DNA of 64,000 nt from Xylocopilactobacillus apis (lineage in GTDB: Bacteria > Bacillota > Bacilli > Lactobacillales > Lactobacillaceae). Positions 55,604-64,000 of this stretch are shown here, one piece after another. Under the pieces are notes generated by a model. That model did not search any database, had not been told where the DNA came from, and was given only the letters and a program-made list of their open reading frames with translations. Both the position numbers and the translations under genes were made by a program. How positions within the stretch are numbered: the stretch's first letter is position 1; each line of letters starts with the position of its first letter. The stretch is taken from positions 850,001 to 914,000 of the forward strand of contig NZ_AP026801.1 in NCBI RefSeq assembly GCF_033095965.1. Reading direction: 5' to 3'.

Positions 55604-57851
55604 AACTACTACTTGATTGGCTTTGAGTGTTTGAAGTCGAATTATCTGAATTCTCATTTGAACTTTCGCTGGAATTATTAATTTGACTTGATGAGTCTGA
55701 ATTAGTTGTTTTTGAACTGGATGTGCTAGAAGATTGAGAACTGTTATTTTCACTTGAGGAAGAACTAGAGGCGTTTTCTGAACCGTTATTGGTTTGATTT
55801 TCTTCCTCGTTAATCACATCTGAACCAGTTTTAGGTTCAGTTCCGCTTAGAAACAGTTCTGGAACTCCTCCGAAGGCAACCGCAACGGGTGGATAAATAC
55901 CTTTAAGAACTCTTACTTTTTCAACGTTATTTGGCTTTTTCCAATCTTCAGAGTTTTTATTCTGATACAGATAATTCATTATTTTTTTGTAGATAATGCC
56001 TGCAATTGCTTGTTCGTTATAGTTGAGTCCTTTTTTAAGTGGATTATCATATCCAGTCCAAATAGAGATGCTATAATCCTTTGAATACCCATTAAACCAG
56101 TTGTCTTTTGCAATTCCAGTTCCACCAAGGGCAGGATTTTTATTTATTTCTGATGAATCATAATTTGTAGATCCAGTTTTGGCAGCATCATAAATGTTGG
56201 GAGTAGCTCCGTATTCACCATTACCGTACTTAAAAGAATCTTTTAGGACATCCGTAATCATATAAGCTGTTGCCGGAAACATTGCCTTGTTTTCTTTTCC
56301 ACCATAATTTCTTACAGTTCCATCAGGGAAAACAATTTTGGAAACGTAAGTTGGTTGATGGTAAACCCCATTGTTGGCTAATGCTGCATATGCCCCAGCC
56401 ATTTGAAGTGAAGAAAATGATCCACCAATTGCTTCAGAATAGACTTGATCTTTTGAAGGAATGTTTAAGCCAAGATTTTTCACAAAATCACTAGCTTGCT
56501 TAATCCCAACAGCTTTGAGAGTTTTTACAGCGGGAACATTTCTAGAAGATGCAAGAGCAACTCTAAGAGAAATTGATCCCATATACTGCTCATCCCAGTT
56601 ATGTATAGATGTATTAGTACCAGGATAGTTATATGGTTCATCGATCATTTGTTGGTAAGTAGAGTATTTTAAGTACTCAATAGCTGGTGCATAATCGAGA
56701 ATTGGTTTAATTGTTGAACCAACACTTCTAGTAGTTTGAACTGCTCGATTCAAACCGAATTGAATTTTTTGTTCTTTTCTTCCCCCAATTTGAGCAACTA
56801 CTTGCCCGTTGTTTGGGTCTATGATTGTTAAACCAACTTGCAGATTATTATCAGGAAAGTCAATGGATTCATCATTATTAACTAAGTCGTAAATTTTATT
56901 TTGGATATCGTTGCGCATGTTAGTGTAAATTTTGAGCCCATCAGCAAATGGATCGTAACCTAATTTTTTAACCTCAGAAATTGTTTCTTTAACGTAAGGA
57001 TCGATAGCCATATCAATTCCTCTATTTTTATCGTTTATTGATTTTGATACAACTGTTTTGAGAGTGTCAGATTTAAGAGCATTTTGATATTGTTCAGATG
57101 AAATTTTCTTGTTATTAAGCATTGCTTTTAAAACAACATTTCTTCTGTCTATGAATGATTGGGGATGAAGATAAGGTTCTTGAAGGGTTGGTAAATTAGA
57201 TAATCCAGCTAAAGCAGCGGCTTGATCAATTGATAAATTGGTGTTTGATTTTCCAAAATAATATTTCGATGCAGTTTCTACTCCATATATACTGTTTCCA
57301 AAATAAACTTTATTAACATAAAATTCTAAAATTTGCTCTTTAGTATAATTTTGTTCTAATTGCATAGCTAACCAAGCTTCTTGGGCTTTTCTTCTAATTG
57401 TACGATCTTTAGCATTTGTAGAAAAGAATGAAAGTTTTATAAGTTGCTGAGTTAACGTTGAAGCACCTGAACTCCCGCTGCCAGTAACATTTTTAAAACC
57501 TGCTACAACAATTCTCATTGGATCAATTCCTAAAGTATTTTGATAAAAATGGCGGTCTTCAACACTTACTAACGCATTAATGTATGTTTTAGAAACTTTT
57601 GAGATTGGAACATAAGTGCGATCTTCGACTCCTGCGGTATAAATCTGTTTTCCTAAACTATCATAAACTACACTAGATTTAACACTTTCGAGTTTAGATC
57701 TAGTTAGTTTAGGAGACCCAACTGCGTAAAAAGCAAATAGTGAAGCTCCAATTGCACATATCACAATAAATGCTAAAAAGAGCCAGATAATAATTTTTTT
57801 GATGATATTTTCTTTTTTTGATTTAAATGGTCGGTGATAATGTTCAGGCAT
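55584..57851 (-). CDS. ponA: Class A penicillin-binding protein 1A
   Basis: A bifunctional peptidoglycan glycosyltransferase/transpeptidase. One membrane segment lies at about 18-40. The transglycosylase has SVEDRHFYQNTLGID and GASTLTQQLIK. The transpeptidase has SVGSTIKP (SxxK, about residue 372), SRN (about 435) and KTGSTNY (about 558). After about residue 670 the tail is a 70-residue Ser/Asn-rich extracellular stretch. Length 755. It follows recU by one base, the classic recU-ponA pair. Confidence 0.96.
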   Translation of the reverse strand: MPEHYHRPFKSKKENIIKKIIIWLFLAFIVICAIGASLFAFYAVGSPKLTRSKLESVKSSVVYDSLGKQIYTAGVEDRTYVPISKVSKTYINALVSVEDRHFYQNTLGIDPMRIVVAGFKNVTGSGSSGASTLTQQLIKLSFFSTNAKDRTIRRKAQEAWLAMQLEQNYTKEQILEFYVNKVYFGNSIYGVETASKYYFGKSNTNLSIDQAAALAGLSNLPTLQEPYLHPQSFIDRRNVVLKAMLNNKKISSEQYQNALKSDTLKTVVSKSINDKNRGIDMAIDPYVKETISEVKKLGYDPFADGLKIYTNMRNDIQNKIYDLVNNDESIDFPDNNLQVGLTIIDPNNGQVVAQIGGRKEQKIQFGLNRAVQTTRSVGSTIKPILDYAPAIEYLKYSTYQQMIDEPYNYPGTNTSIHNWDEQYMGSISLRVALASSRNVPAVKTLKAVGIKQASDFVKNLGLNIPSKDQVYSEAIGGSFSSLQMAGAYAALANNGVYHQPTYVSKIVFPDGTVRNYGGKENKAMFPATAYMITDVLKDSFKYGNGEYGATPNIYDAAKTGSTNYDSSEINKNPALGGTGIAKDNWFNGYSKDYSISIWTGYDNPLKKGLNYNEQAIAGIIYKKIMNYLYQNKNSEDWKKPNNVEKVRVLKGIYPPVAVAFGGVPELFLSGTEPKTGSDVINEEENQTNNGSENASSSSSSENNSSQSSSTSSSKTTNSDSSSQINNSSESSNENSDNSTSNTQSQSSSSSSVENH

Positions 57852-57852
57852 T

Positions 57853-58449
57853 TTAACTTATCTCCTGGTTAATAAATTTATTGACAAAATCTATATACGG
57901 AACTAATGGTAAATTAGTTGGTTTAAATTCGAATCCTTTTTCAATAAAAATTTCAAGTGGAATTGATTTACGACCATTTTTTGTTTTCATATTCCAGTAT
58001 TTAATAACTAATTCAGCAGGTAACATAAAAAAACGGTTTAATTTTACAAAAGACACTATTACAAAACAGATTCCCTTTTGTTTAATACAATCTTCCATAT
58101 GTCTAATCTGGTGTTCGTGAAAATTGTCAAGCGGCAAATATGTCGCCCTCGTTGTTTCTTTTGCCTCAAAGTCAAGGTAATATCCTTTATATACTCCATT
58201 GTAATCAGTCGTAGAAGGTTGACGAAAATAGGCCTCAGTTATCCTTGCGTGACTACGATTTGGATAGTCTACCTTAACAATTTGAACGGGGGTAGGTTTT
58301 TTATGAACAACAGCAACTCCATACTTTAAATAGTGTTTATTACTTAAATTAATCATTTTTTCAAGGGACATCCCACGACGCCCAAAATTAGTTGCTTCTT
58401 GATTTTCTATTTTATTTTTATTACCTTGACCGGTCGGATACTTAATCAT
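57853..58449 (-). CDS. recU: Holliday junction resolvase RecU
   Basis: It cuts Holliday junctions in recombination. The 198-residue protein has NFGRRGMSLEKMINLSN, the catalytic segment GYYLDFEAKETT (Asp and Glu-x-Lys) and ICFVIVSF. The start MIKYPTGQ is the family N-terminus. First gene of recU-ponA, divergent from rpsB. Confidence 0.95.
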   Translation of the reverse strand: MIKYPTGQGNKNKIENQEATNFGRRGMSLEKMINLSNKHYLKYGVAVVHKKPTPVQIVKVDYPNRSHARITEAYFRQPSTTDYNGVYKGYYLDFEAKETTRATYLPLDNFHEHQIRHMEDCIKQKGICFVIVSFVKLNRFFMLPAELVIKYWNMKTKNGRKSIPLEIFIEKGFEFKPTNLPLVPYIDFVNKFINQEIS

Positions 58450-58513
58450 TAGTCATATTTTATCAAAAATAAAGATAAAAAGAATCATTTACTTTGATAA
58501 TTGTAATAATTGC

Positions 58514-58542
58514 TTGAAAAACCATTTAAAATCAGGTATTAT
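58514..58542 (+). promoter_or_regulatory. SigA-type promoter of rpsB-tsf
   Basis: TTGAAA (58514-58519) and TATTAT (58537-58542) with an exact 17-base spacer. Start near 58549. Confidence 0.75.
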
Positions 58543-58548
58543 TGCATG

Positions 58549-58652
58549 TGGCTTTATGCCAAAAATGCCGCAATTGTTTATTTGTCATCGGTGCTGCTTG
58601 TCAGTTAATTGACAGAGTTAAAAACAGTTGTTTGAAAAAACCGGAGGAAAAA
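58549..58652 (+). promoter_or_regulatory. rpsB 5' leader, possible S2 autoregulatory fold
   Basis: A leader of about 100 bases contains small inverted repeats, among them TGTCAGTTAATTGACA. rpsB leaders in Firmicutes often control translation by S2, but I cannot match this one to a known class. It is also open in the rpsB frame, but the real start is at 58653. Confidence 0.35.
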
Positions 58653-59462
58653 ATGGCAGAAATTACAATGAAACAACTTCTTGAAGCAGGTGTTCATTTC
58701 GGACATCAGACTAGAAAATGGGATCCTAAGATGAAACCGTATATTTTTACTTCAAGAAATGATATTTATATTATTGATTTACAGAAGACCGTAAAGATGG
58801 TCAATGATGCATACAATTTTGTGCGGGATGCAGCCGCTAGTGGTGCTCAATTTCTTTTTGTTGGTACCAAGAAACAGGCTTCTGATGCAATTGAAGAAGA
58901 AGCAAAAAGAGCTGGTGTATATTATATCAATCATCGTTGGTTAGGTGGACTCTTAACTAATTGGGATACAATTCAGAAAAGAATTAAAAGATTAAAAGAT
59001 CTTGAAAAAATGTCTGAAGATGGAACTTTTGAACGGTTGCCTAAAAAAGAAGTTGTTAAGCTTCAAAAGCAGCATGATAAGTTAGAGAAGTTCTTGGGCG
59101 GAATTAAAGATATGAGTCGTTTACCCGACATTATTTATATTGTTGATACTCACAAAGAACATATCGCAGTTCAAGAAGCAAACAAATTAAACATTCCAAT
59201 TGTTGGGATGGTAGATACTAATGCAAATCCTGATGTAGTTGACGTTATTATTCCATCGAATGATGATGCGATTAGAGCAATTCGTCTGGTAACTTCTAAA
59301 ATGGCTGATGCAATAATTGAAGGCCGAGAAGGTGAAGAACATTCTGATGATCAAAAATCAGAAGTTGTGATAGAAGAAATCGAAGAAAAGTCTGATAATG
59401 TTGACGATAAAAAAGATATGGAAGAAATCGTTGATGTTGTTGAAGGCGATAATAGCAAATAA
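58653..59462 (+). CDS. rpsB: Ribosomal protein S2 (uS2)
   Basis: The start [27 protein letters not shown] is the canonical N-terminus, preceded by GGAGG, so the upstream open stretch is leader. Later motifs [13 protein letters not shown] and [13 protein letters not shown] are intact. The C-terminal ~40 residues are very acidic. Length 269. It is followed by tsf after 21 bases. Confidence 0.98.
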   Translation: MAEITMKQLLEAGVHFGHQTRKWDPKMKPYIFTSRNDIYIIDLQKTVKMVNDAYNFVRDAAASGAQFLFVGTKKQASDAIEEEAKRAGVYYINHRWLGGLLTNWDTIQKRIKRLKDLEKMSEDGTFERLPKKEVVKLQKQHDKLEKFLGGIKDMSRLPDIIYIVDTHKEHIAVQEANKLNIPIVGMVDTNANPDVVDVIIPSNDDAIRAIRLVTSKMADAIIEGREGEEHSDDQKSEVVIEEIEEKSDNVDDKKDMEEIVDVVEGDNSK

Positions 59463-59483
59463 CATTTTTGAAAGGAGATTTTG

Positions 59484-60359
59484 ATGGCAAATATTACAGC
59501 TGCACAAGTCAAAGAATTACGTGATAAGACTGGTGCCGGTATGATGGATGCGAAAAAGGCTTTAGTTGCTACAGAAGGTGATATTGAAGCTGCAATTAAA
59601 GAATTAAGAGAAAAAGGTGTTGTTAAAGCTGCTAAGAAAAGCGGCCGAATTGCTGCGGAAGGTTTAGCAAGTGTTTTGGTTGAAGAAAACACTGGTGCCG
59701 TCGTAGAAATCAATGCTGAAACTGATTTTGTTGCTTCTAATGACAAATTTAAAACGTTGGTTTCTGATGTTGTTAAAGTTATTGCTGATAAAAAGCCAAA
59801 AAGCCTTGAAGAAGCATTATCTTTACCATTAAATGGAAGTACAGTTAATGATGAGATTACAAATGCTACTGCAGTTATCGGTGAAAAAATCACTCTTCGT
59901 CGTTTTGTTGTAATTGAAAAAAGCGATAGTGAAGTATTTGGCACTTATCTCCATAATGGGGGTCAAATTGCAGTTTTGGTCACTTTGGAAGGCAGCGACG
60001 AATCTGTAGCAAAGGATGTTGCAATGCACGTTGCAGCAATTCATCCATTATATGTTTCAAGGGATCAAATTCCAAAGGAAATAGTTGACAATGAAACTGA
60101 TATTGCAACCACTGAAACCCGAAATGAAGGTAAACCTGAGAACATTATTGAAAAAATTGTTCAAGGACGAGTTAATAAAAAATTAGCAGAGATTACTTTG
60201 GATGATCAAGAATTTGTAAAAGATTCTTCAATGAAAGTTTCTGAATACGTAAGCTCGAAGAATAGTAAAATTAAGAACTTTGTTCGTTATGAAGTGGGCG
60301 AAGGAATTGAGAAAAAGAATGATGACTTTGTAAAAGAAGTTATGGATCAAATCCAATAA
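59484..60359 (+). CDS. tsf: Elongation factor Ts
   Basis: EF-Ts recycles EF-Tu-GDP. The N-terminal UBA-like domain has [22 protein letters not shown], and the core has [14 protein letters not shown]. The ATG at 59484 follows AAAGGAG; a TTG one codon earlier is less likely. Length 291. It ends at a strong terminator. Confidence 0.98.
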   Translation: MANITAAQVKELRDKTGAGMMDAKKALVATEGDIEAAIKELREKGVVKAAKKSGRIAAEGLASVLVEENTGAVVEINAETDFVASNDKFKTLVSDVVKVIADKKPKSLEEALSLPLNGSTVNDEITNATAVIGEKITLRRFVVIEKSDSEVFGTYLHNGGQIAVLVTLEGSDESVAKDVAMHVAAIHPLYVSRDQIPKEIVDNETDIATTETRNEGKPENIIEKIVQGRVNKKLAEITLDDQEFVKDSSMKVSEYVSSKNSKIKNFVRYEVGEGIEKKNDDFVKEVMDQIQ

Positions 60360-60375
60360 TTTTTCTTATGGGAAA

Positions 60376-60422
60376 GTCTGTAACAACTAGAATTTTTCTA
60401 GCTTTTTACAGGCTTTTTTTTA
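60376..60422 (+). terminator. Intrinsic terminator after tsf
   Basis: GTCTGTAA (60376-60383) pairs with TTACAGGC (60406-60413), with an inner CTAG stem, and eight T residues follow. It separates rpsB-tsf from pyrH, which needs its own promoter. Confidence 0.88.
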
Positions 60423-60518
60423 GCCAAAATAAAATTTTTAATTAATATGGGTTCGAAATAGGGAGTGATCGGACATCTGTGATATATTATTCAGTGATAA
60501 TATTTTGAGGAGTAAATC

Positions 60519-61244
60519 TTGAGTAAAGTCAAATATCAACGAGTTTTAATAAAAATAAGCGGCGAAGCGCTTGGCGGAGAAACTGGTAAAGGAATCAATC
60601 CAATAGTTATTTCTAGTGTTGCCAAAAATATTGCAGATGTTCATAAAACTGGAGTTGAGATTGCTATTGTTGTCGGTGGAGGCAATCTTTGGCGTGGCGA
60701 AGCCGGGGAACAACTGGGAATGGAAAGACCCCAGGCTGATTACATTGGAATGTTAGGGACCATCATGAATGCTTTGGCACTACAGGATGCATTGGAAAAA
60801 GTTAATGTTGCCACACGTGTCCAAACTTCAATTGAAATGAGACAAGTTGCTGAACAGTATGTTAGAAGAAAGGCAATTAGACATTTAGAAAAAGGGCGAG
60901 TGGTTATATTTGCTGGAGGGACCGGTAATCCTTATTTCTCTACTGATACTACTGCTGCTTTAAGAGCATTAGAAATTAATGCTGACGTAATTTTAATGGG
61001 AAAAAATGGAGTTGACGGAGTTTATTCAGACGATCCTAGAATAAATCCAGAAGCAATTAAGTATGAACAATTAACTCATATGGATATTATTCAAAAAGGA
61101 CTCAATGTTATGGATAAGACAGCTAGCTCATTAGCACTGGAAAATAACATTCCATTAATTGTTTTTGATCTTAATGATCCAGAAAATATTAATCGACTGG
61201 TTAAAGGAGAAAATATTGGAACAATTATTGAAGGAGATAGATAA
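60519..61244 (+). CDS. pyrH: UMP kinase
   Basis: It phosphorylates UMP to UDP. The amino-acid-kinase fold shows [31 protein letters not shown] and [22 protein letters not shown]. Length 241. TTG start behind TGAGGAG. It overlaps frr by one base. Confidence 0.97.
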   Translation: MSKVKYQRVLIKISGEALGGETGKGINPIVISSVAKNIADVHKTGVEIAIVVGGGNLWRGEAGEQLGMERPQADYIGMLGTIMNALALQDALEKVNVATRVQTSIEMRQVAEQYVRRKAIRHLEKGRVVIFAGGTGNPYFSTDTTAALRALEINADVILMGKNGVDGVYSDDPRINPEAIKYEQLTHMDIIQKGLNVMDKTASSLALENNIPLIVFDLNDPENINRLVKGENIGTIIEGDR

Positions 61245-61801
61245 TGGCAGATGAAGTAATTAGTAAATTAAAAAAACAGATGCAAAAATCATCCGATAAT
61301 CTTAAGGTTGAATTAGGCAAGATCAGAGCAGGAAGAGCAAATGCTAGTCTGGTTAATGATATTATGGTTGATTACTACGGGGCACCAACTCCACTTCAAC
61401 AAATAGCGTCTGTATCAATTCCTGAAGCACGTTTGATTCAGATTACACCTTTTGACAAGACCGCATTAAAATCAATTGAAACGGCTATTAATATGTCTGA
61501 TCTTGGAATTAATCCGACGATTGATGGAAATGTGATTAGACTTGTGGTTCCACAATTAACAGGTGAATCACGTAAAGATATTGTTAAAGAAGTTAAAAAA
61601 ACTGCTGAAGAAGCGAAAATTGCAATTAGAAATGCTCGCCGTGATGCAATGGATACTCTCAAGAAAAGTGAAAAAGACGGTGAAATTAGTGAAGATATCA
61701 TGCATAAAAAAGAAAAAGATGTTCAAAAAATACATGATGAATTCATTAAAATTATCGATGATATTTCATCAAATAAAGAAAAAGAAATTTCTAAGATTTA
61801 A
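61244..61801 (+). CDS. frr: Ribosome recycling factor
   Basis: It splits post-termination ribosomes with EF-G. The 185-residue protein has [32 protein letters not shown] and the C-terminal helices with [19 protein letters not shown]. It starts at the last base of pyrH and precedes uppS by three bases. Confidence 0.98.
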   Translation: MADEVISKLKKQMQKSSDNLKVELGKIRAGRANASLVNDIMVDYYGAPTPLQQIASVSIPEARLIQITPFDKTALKSIETAINMSDLGINPTIDGNVIRLVVPQLTGESRKDIVKEVKKTAEEAKIAIRNARRDAMDTLKKSEKDGEISEDIMHKKEKDVQKIHDEFIKIIDDISSNKEKEISKI

Positions 61802-61804
61802 TTA

Positions 61805-62527
61805 ATGACGAAAGAAATTACTCCCCAAGTACCAAAACATGTAGCAATTATTATGGATGGAAATGGTAGATGGGCTCAAAGAAGACATTTACCCCGAATT
61901 GCTGGTCATCGCGAGGGAATGGAAAACGTTAGACGAATCGCAATTGCTGCAAACAAATTGGGAATTAAGGTTCTTACGCTTTATTCGTTTTCTACTGAAA
62001 ATTGGAACCGACCTCGTGATGAGGTTAGTTTTTTAATGAAGCTTCCGGTTGTTTTTTTTAATAAGTTTGTTCCTGAACTAATTGATCAAAATGTTGTTGT
62101 TAAAATCACTGGTTTCATTGATCAAATTCCTACTGATACTTTAAAAGCGGTACGTGAAGCAGAAGAAAAAACAAAAAATAATACCGGACTCATTTTAAAT
62201 TTTGCTTTTAATTATGGCGGGAAGGCTGAAATTGTAAATGCAGCAAGAGAAATTGCTTTGGATGTTAAAAATGGTTTTATTACTCCGGAGGAAATCGATG
62301 AATCAGTTTTTTCTAAGCATTTATTGACTAAATTAGGGAATCTTGATGATGTTGATCTTTTAATTCGGACTTCAGGGGAACAAAGAATTTCTAATTTTTT
62401 GCTTTGGCAGCTTGCTTATGCGGAATTGTATTTTACTGATACTTTTTGGCCTGATTTTTCAGAGGAAGAATTATTAAAAGCTATTGAGAATTTTGAAAAT
62501 AGAAATCGTCGTTATGGCGCTTTGTAA
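61805..62527 (+). CDS. uppS: Undecaprenyl diphosphate synthase
   Basis: It makes the C55 lipid carrier for cell-wall synthesis from the isoprenoids supplied by the mevalonate genes. The catalytic Asp18 lies in IIMDGNGRWAQ, followed by HREGMENVRRI, YSFSTENWNRP and the C-terminal RTSGEQRISNFLLWQLAY. Length 240. Confidence 0.98.
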   Translation: MTKEITPQVPKHVAIIMDGNGRWAQRRHLPRIAGHREGMENVRRIAIAANKLGIKVLTLYSFSTENWNRPRDEVSFLMKLPVVFFNKFVPELIDQNVVVKITGFIDQIPTDTLKAVREAEEKTKNNTGLILNFAFNYGGKAEIVNAAREIALDVKNGFITPEEIDESVFSKHLLTKLGNLDDVDLLIRTSGEQRISNFLLWQLAYAELYFTDTFWPDFSEEELLKAIENFENRNRRYGAL

Positions 62528-62545
62528 AAAAGAAAGATTAAAATT

Positions 62546-63325
62546 TTGAGAACAAGAATAATTACTGCAATAATTGCCCTTGCTATTTTTATTCCCATTC
62601 TTCTTTTGGGCGGAATTTGGATTGAAATAGCCAGTGCAGTTTTGGCTTTTATTGGAGTGTCAGAGATCTTCATAATGAAGAAAATGATGGTTTTACATCC
62701 AATCGCAATTTTATCTATGTTGATGGGAGCAGCCCTTACTTTACCTAATTCATTTTTTAAGGGTTTGTGGCTCAATAAAGATGCGATGTTTTATGCTTTT
62801 ATTTTAATTTTGTTAGTTTCAATCGTTTTCTTCTATCGAACTTTTAACATTGAGGACGCTGGAATAATTGCAATTACAACTTTTTACGTAGGTCATGGTT
62901 TTTTCTATTTAACTTTGGCTCGTGATAAAGGACTTTCTTATCTGTTTTATGCACTACTTCTAGTGTGGTCAACGGATATTTTTGCTTATTTTTTTGGCCG
63001 AAAATTTGGAAAGCATAAATTAGATCCAGTAATTAGTCCCCATAAAACCTGGGAAGGGTCAATTGGCGGAACTTTAGCTGCTGTAGTAGTTGTAATAATT
63101 TATAATATTTTTGTGCCTCTTCATAGAAATTTATTAATTTTAATTATAGCAACAATTGTTCTATCAATTTTTGGACAAATTGGAGACTTAGCGGAGTCTG
63201 CGATTAAAAGACATTATAATGTAAAAGATTCTGGCAAGATTTTACCAGGTCATGGAGGAATTTTAGATCGATTTGATAGTTTTCTCTTTGTTTTTCCGTG
63301 TCTTCATTTGTTAGGGTTCTTTTAA
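62546..63325 (+). CDS. cdsA: Phosphatidate cytidylyltransferase
   Basis: It makes CDP-diacylglycerol for phospholipid synthesis. A membrane protein of 259 residues with about seven segments and the C-terminal signature ESAIKRHYNVKDSGKILPGHGG with ILDRFDS. TTG start 18 bases after uppS. Followed by rseP after nine bases. Confidence 0.97.
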   Translation: MRTRIITAIIALAIFIPILLLGGIWIEIASAVLAFIGVSEIFIMKKMMVLHPIAILSMLMGAALTLPNSFFKGLWLNKDAMFYAFILILLVSIVFFYRTFNIEDAGIIAITTFYVGHGFFYLTLARDKGLSYLFYALLLVWSTDIFAYFFGRKFGKHKLDPVISPHKTWEGSIGGTLAAVVVVIIYNIFVPLHRNLLILIIATIVLSIFGQIGDLAESAIKRHYNVKDSGKILPGHGGILDRFDSFLFVFPCLHLLGFF

Positions 63326-63334
63326 GGAGGTTTA

Positions 63335-64000
63335 ATGAAGGGAATTATTGTTTTTTTAATTCTTTTTACAATTCTTGTTGTTTTCCATGAGTTTGGACAC
63401 TACTTTTTTGCTAAAAAGATGGGAATTTTAGTAAGAGAGTTTGCAATTGGAATGGGTCCAAAGATATTCCAGCACCATGCTCAAAATGGTACCACTTTTA
63501 CAATTAGGATTTTACCTTTAGGTGGTTATGTCAGACTTGCTGGCGTTGAAGAATCTGAGTTAGAAGCCGGACAAACAGTTTACGTTACATTAAATGATCA
63601 AGGTTCAATAATCCAAATTGATACGAGATCAGATCAAAATATAGATGGTCTGCCCCTTACTGTTCGAAAAAGTGACCTAAGCAGTGATTTATTTATTGAA
63701 GGCGATGTATTTGATAATGAAGCTGACGACCTTGTAACTAAGACTTTTAACGTGGATCATGATGCATATATTGTTGAAAATGATGGAACTGAAGTTAGAA
63801 TTGCACCAAAAGATGTTCAATATAATTCTGCCGTCTGGTGGAAAAAGCTGATAACGAATTTTGCAGGTCCTTTTAATAATATAATTTTAGCTATTGTAGC
63901 TTTCTCAATTTCGGCTTTTATGATGGGTGGGGTTCAAGACCTTAACACAAACAAGATTACCATTTATGATCGGAATATGCCTGCTGCAAAGGCAGGAATA
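63335..64000 (+). CDS. rseP: RseP/RasP site-2 metalloprotease, 5' part (cut by window end)
   Basis: An intramembrane zinc protease that cleaves anti-sigma factors and signal peptide remnants. The zinc motif HEFGH is at residues 18-22 in the first membrane segment. MGPKIFQ and LPLGGYVRLAG follow. A segment of about 80 residues precedes the second membrane segment (NFAGPFNNIILAIVAF). AAGGAGG precedes the ATG. 222 codons lie inside the window with no stop. Confidence 0.95.
   Translation, partial: MKGIIVFLILFTILVVFHEFGHYFFAKKMGILVREFAIGMGPKIFQHHAQNGTTFTIRILPLGGYVRLAGVEESELEAGQTVYVTLNDQGSIIQIDTRSDQNIDGLPLTVRKSDLSSDLFIEGDVFDNEADDLVTKTFNVDHDAYIVENDGTEVRIAPKDVQYNSAVWWKKLITNFAGPFNNIILAIVAFSISAFMMGGVQDLNTNKITIYDRNMPAAKAGI

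Noticed and set aside
58542-58652. N-terminal extension of S2 from the longer open frame
   Set aside because: The conserved S2 N-terminus and the GGAGG site start at 58653, and the extension covers the promoter's own -10 and the leader.

Overview
The window is AT-rich chromosomal DNA from a low-GC Gram-positive bacterium. The best fit is the family Lactobacillaceae: a CIRCE-controlled hrcA-grpE-dnaK-dnaJ operon, dnaD-nth-ponA-recU, a complete mevalonate branch, AddAB (RexAB) without iron-sulfur cysteines, a PTS-type dihydroxyacetone kinase and many TTG starts. I do not assign a genus.

Layout. (1) 1-1417: the 3' end of an rRNA operon (23S end, 5S, tRNA-Val, -Leu, -Thr, -Gly, -Leu) closed by an intrinsic terminator. 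(2) 1432-9325: rimP-nusA-ylxR-infB-rbfA-truB-ribF-hemW. The usual ylxQ is missing, and a five-codon stub sits where it should start. (3) 9314-14132: the HrcA heat-shock operon. (4) 14201-19712: lepA, recJ, apt, a YbaK-type deacylase and a DUF960 gene. (5) 19713-24790: NCS2 permease, then dhaKLM with a cysteine-free sirtuin, and a divergent fructosamine-kinase-family gene. (6) 24796-38379 is accessory: a lipoprotein, an HTH/TPR (RRNPP-like) regulator, an ABC transporter behind a palindrome-covered promoter, a 12-codon ORF and a secreted repeat protein, a broken ABC exporter, an MFS pump with a PadR regulator, a previously unlisted Fst/Ldr-type type I toxin-antitoxin module, decayed remnants, a yxlEFG-like operon behind two related palindromes, and tRNA-Ser. 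(7) 38381-39684: L20-type leader and infC-rpmI-rplT. (8) 39717-46592: an unassigned methyltransferase, a membrane protein, an RsmF-type methyltransferase, and convergent mvk-mvaD-mvaK2-fni. (9) 46709-58449: addB-addA, ypmB, dnaD-nth, and convergent recU-ponA. (10) 58514-64000: rpsB-tsf, then pyrH-frr-uppS-cdsA-rseP (rseP cut by the window end).

Most of the window is core translation, folding, repair and isoprenoid/lipid metabolism. Three signals stand out. First, the type I toxin-antitoxin module at 34729-34950, whose 29-residue toxin is too short for ordinary ORF calling. Second, a set of genes (mvk, infC, rimP, perhaps grpE) that seem to start at ATA or ATT, codons normally rejected by IF3; this restores the missing N-terminal third of mevalonate kinase. 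Third, the accessory block with an RRNPP-like regulator, a palindromic promoter, an ABC transporter, a micro-ORF and a secreted protein, which is a candidate for a small signal-controlled surface system.
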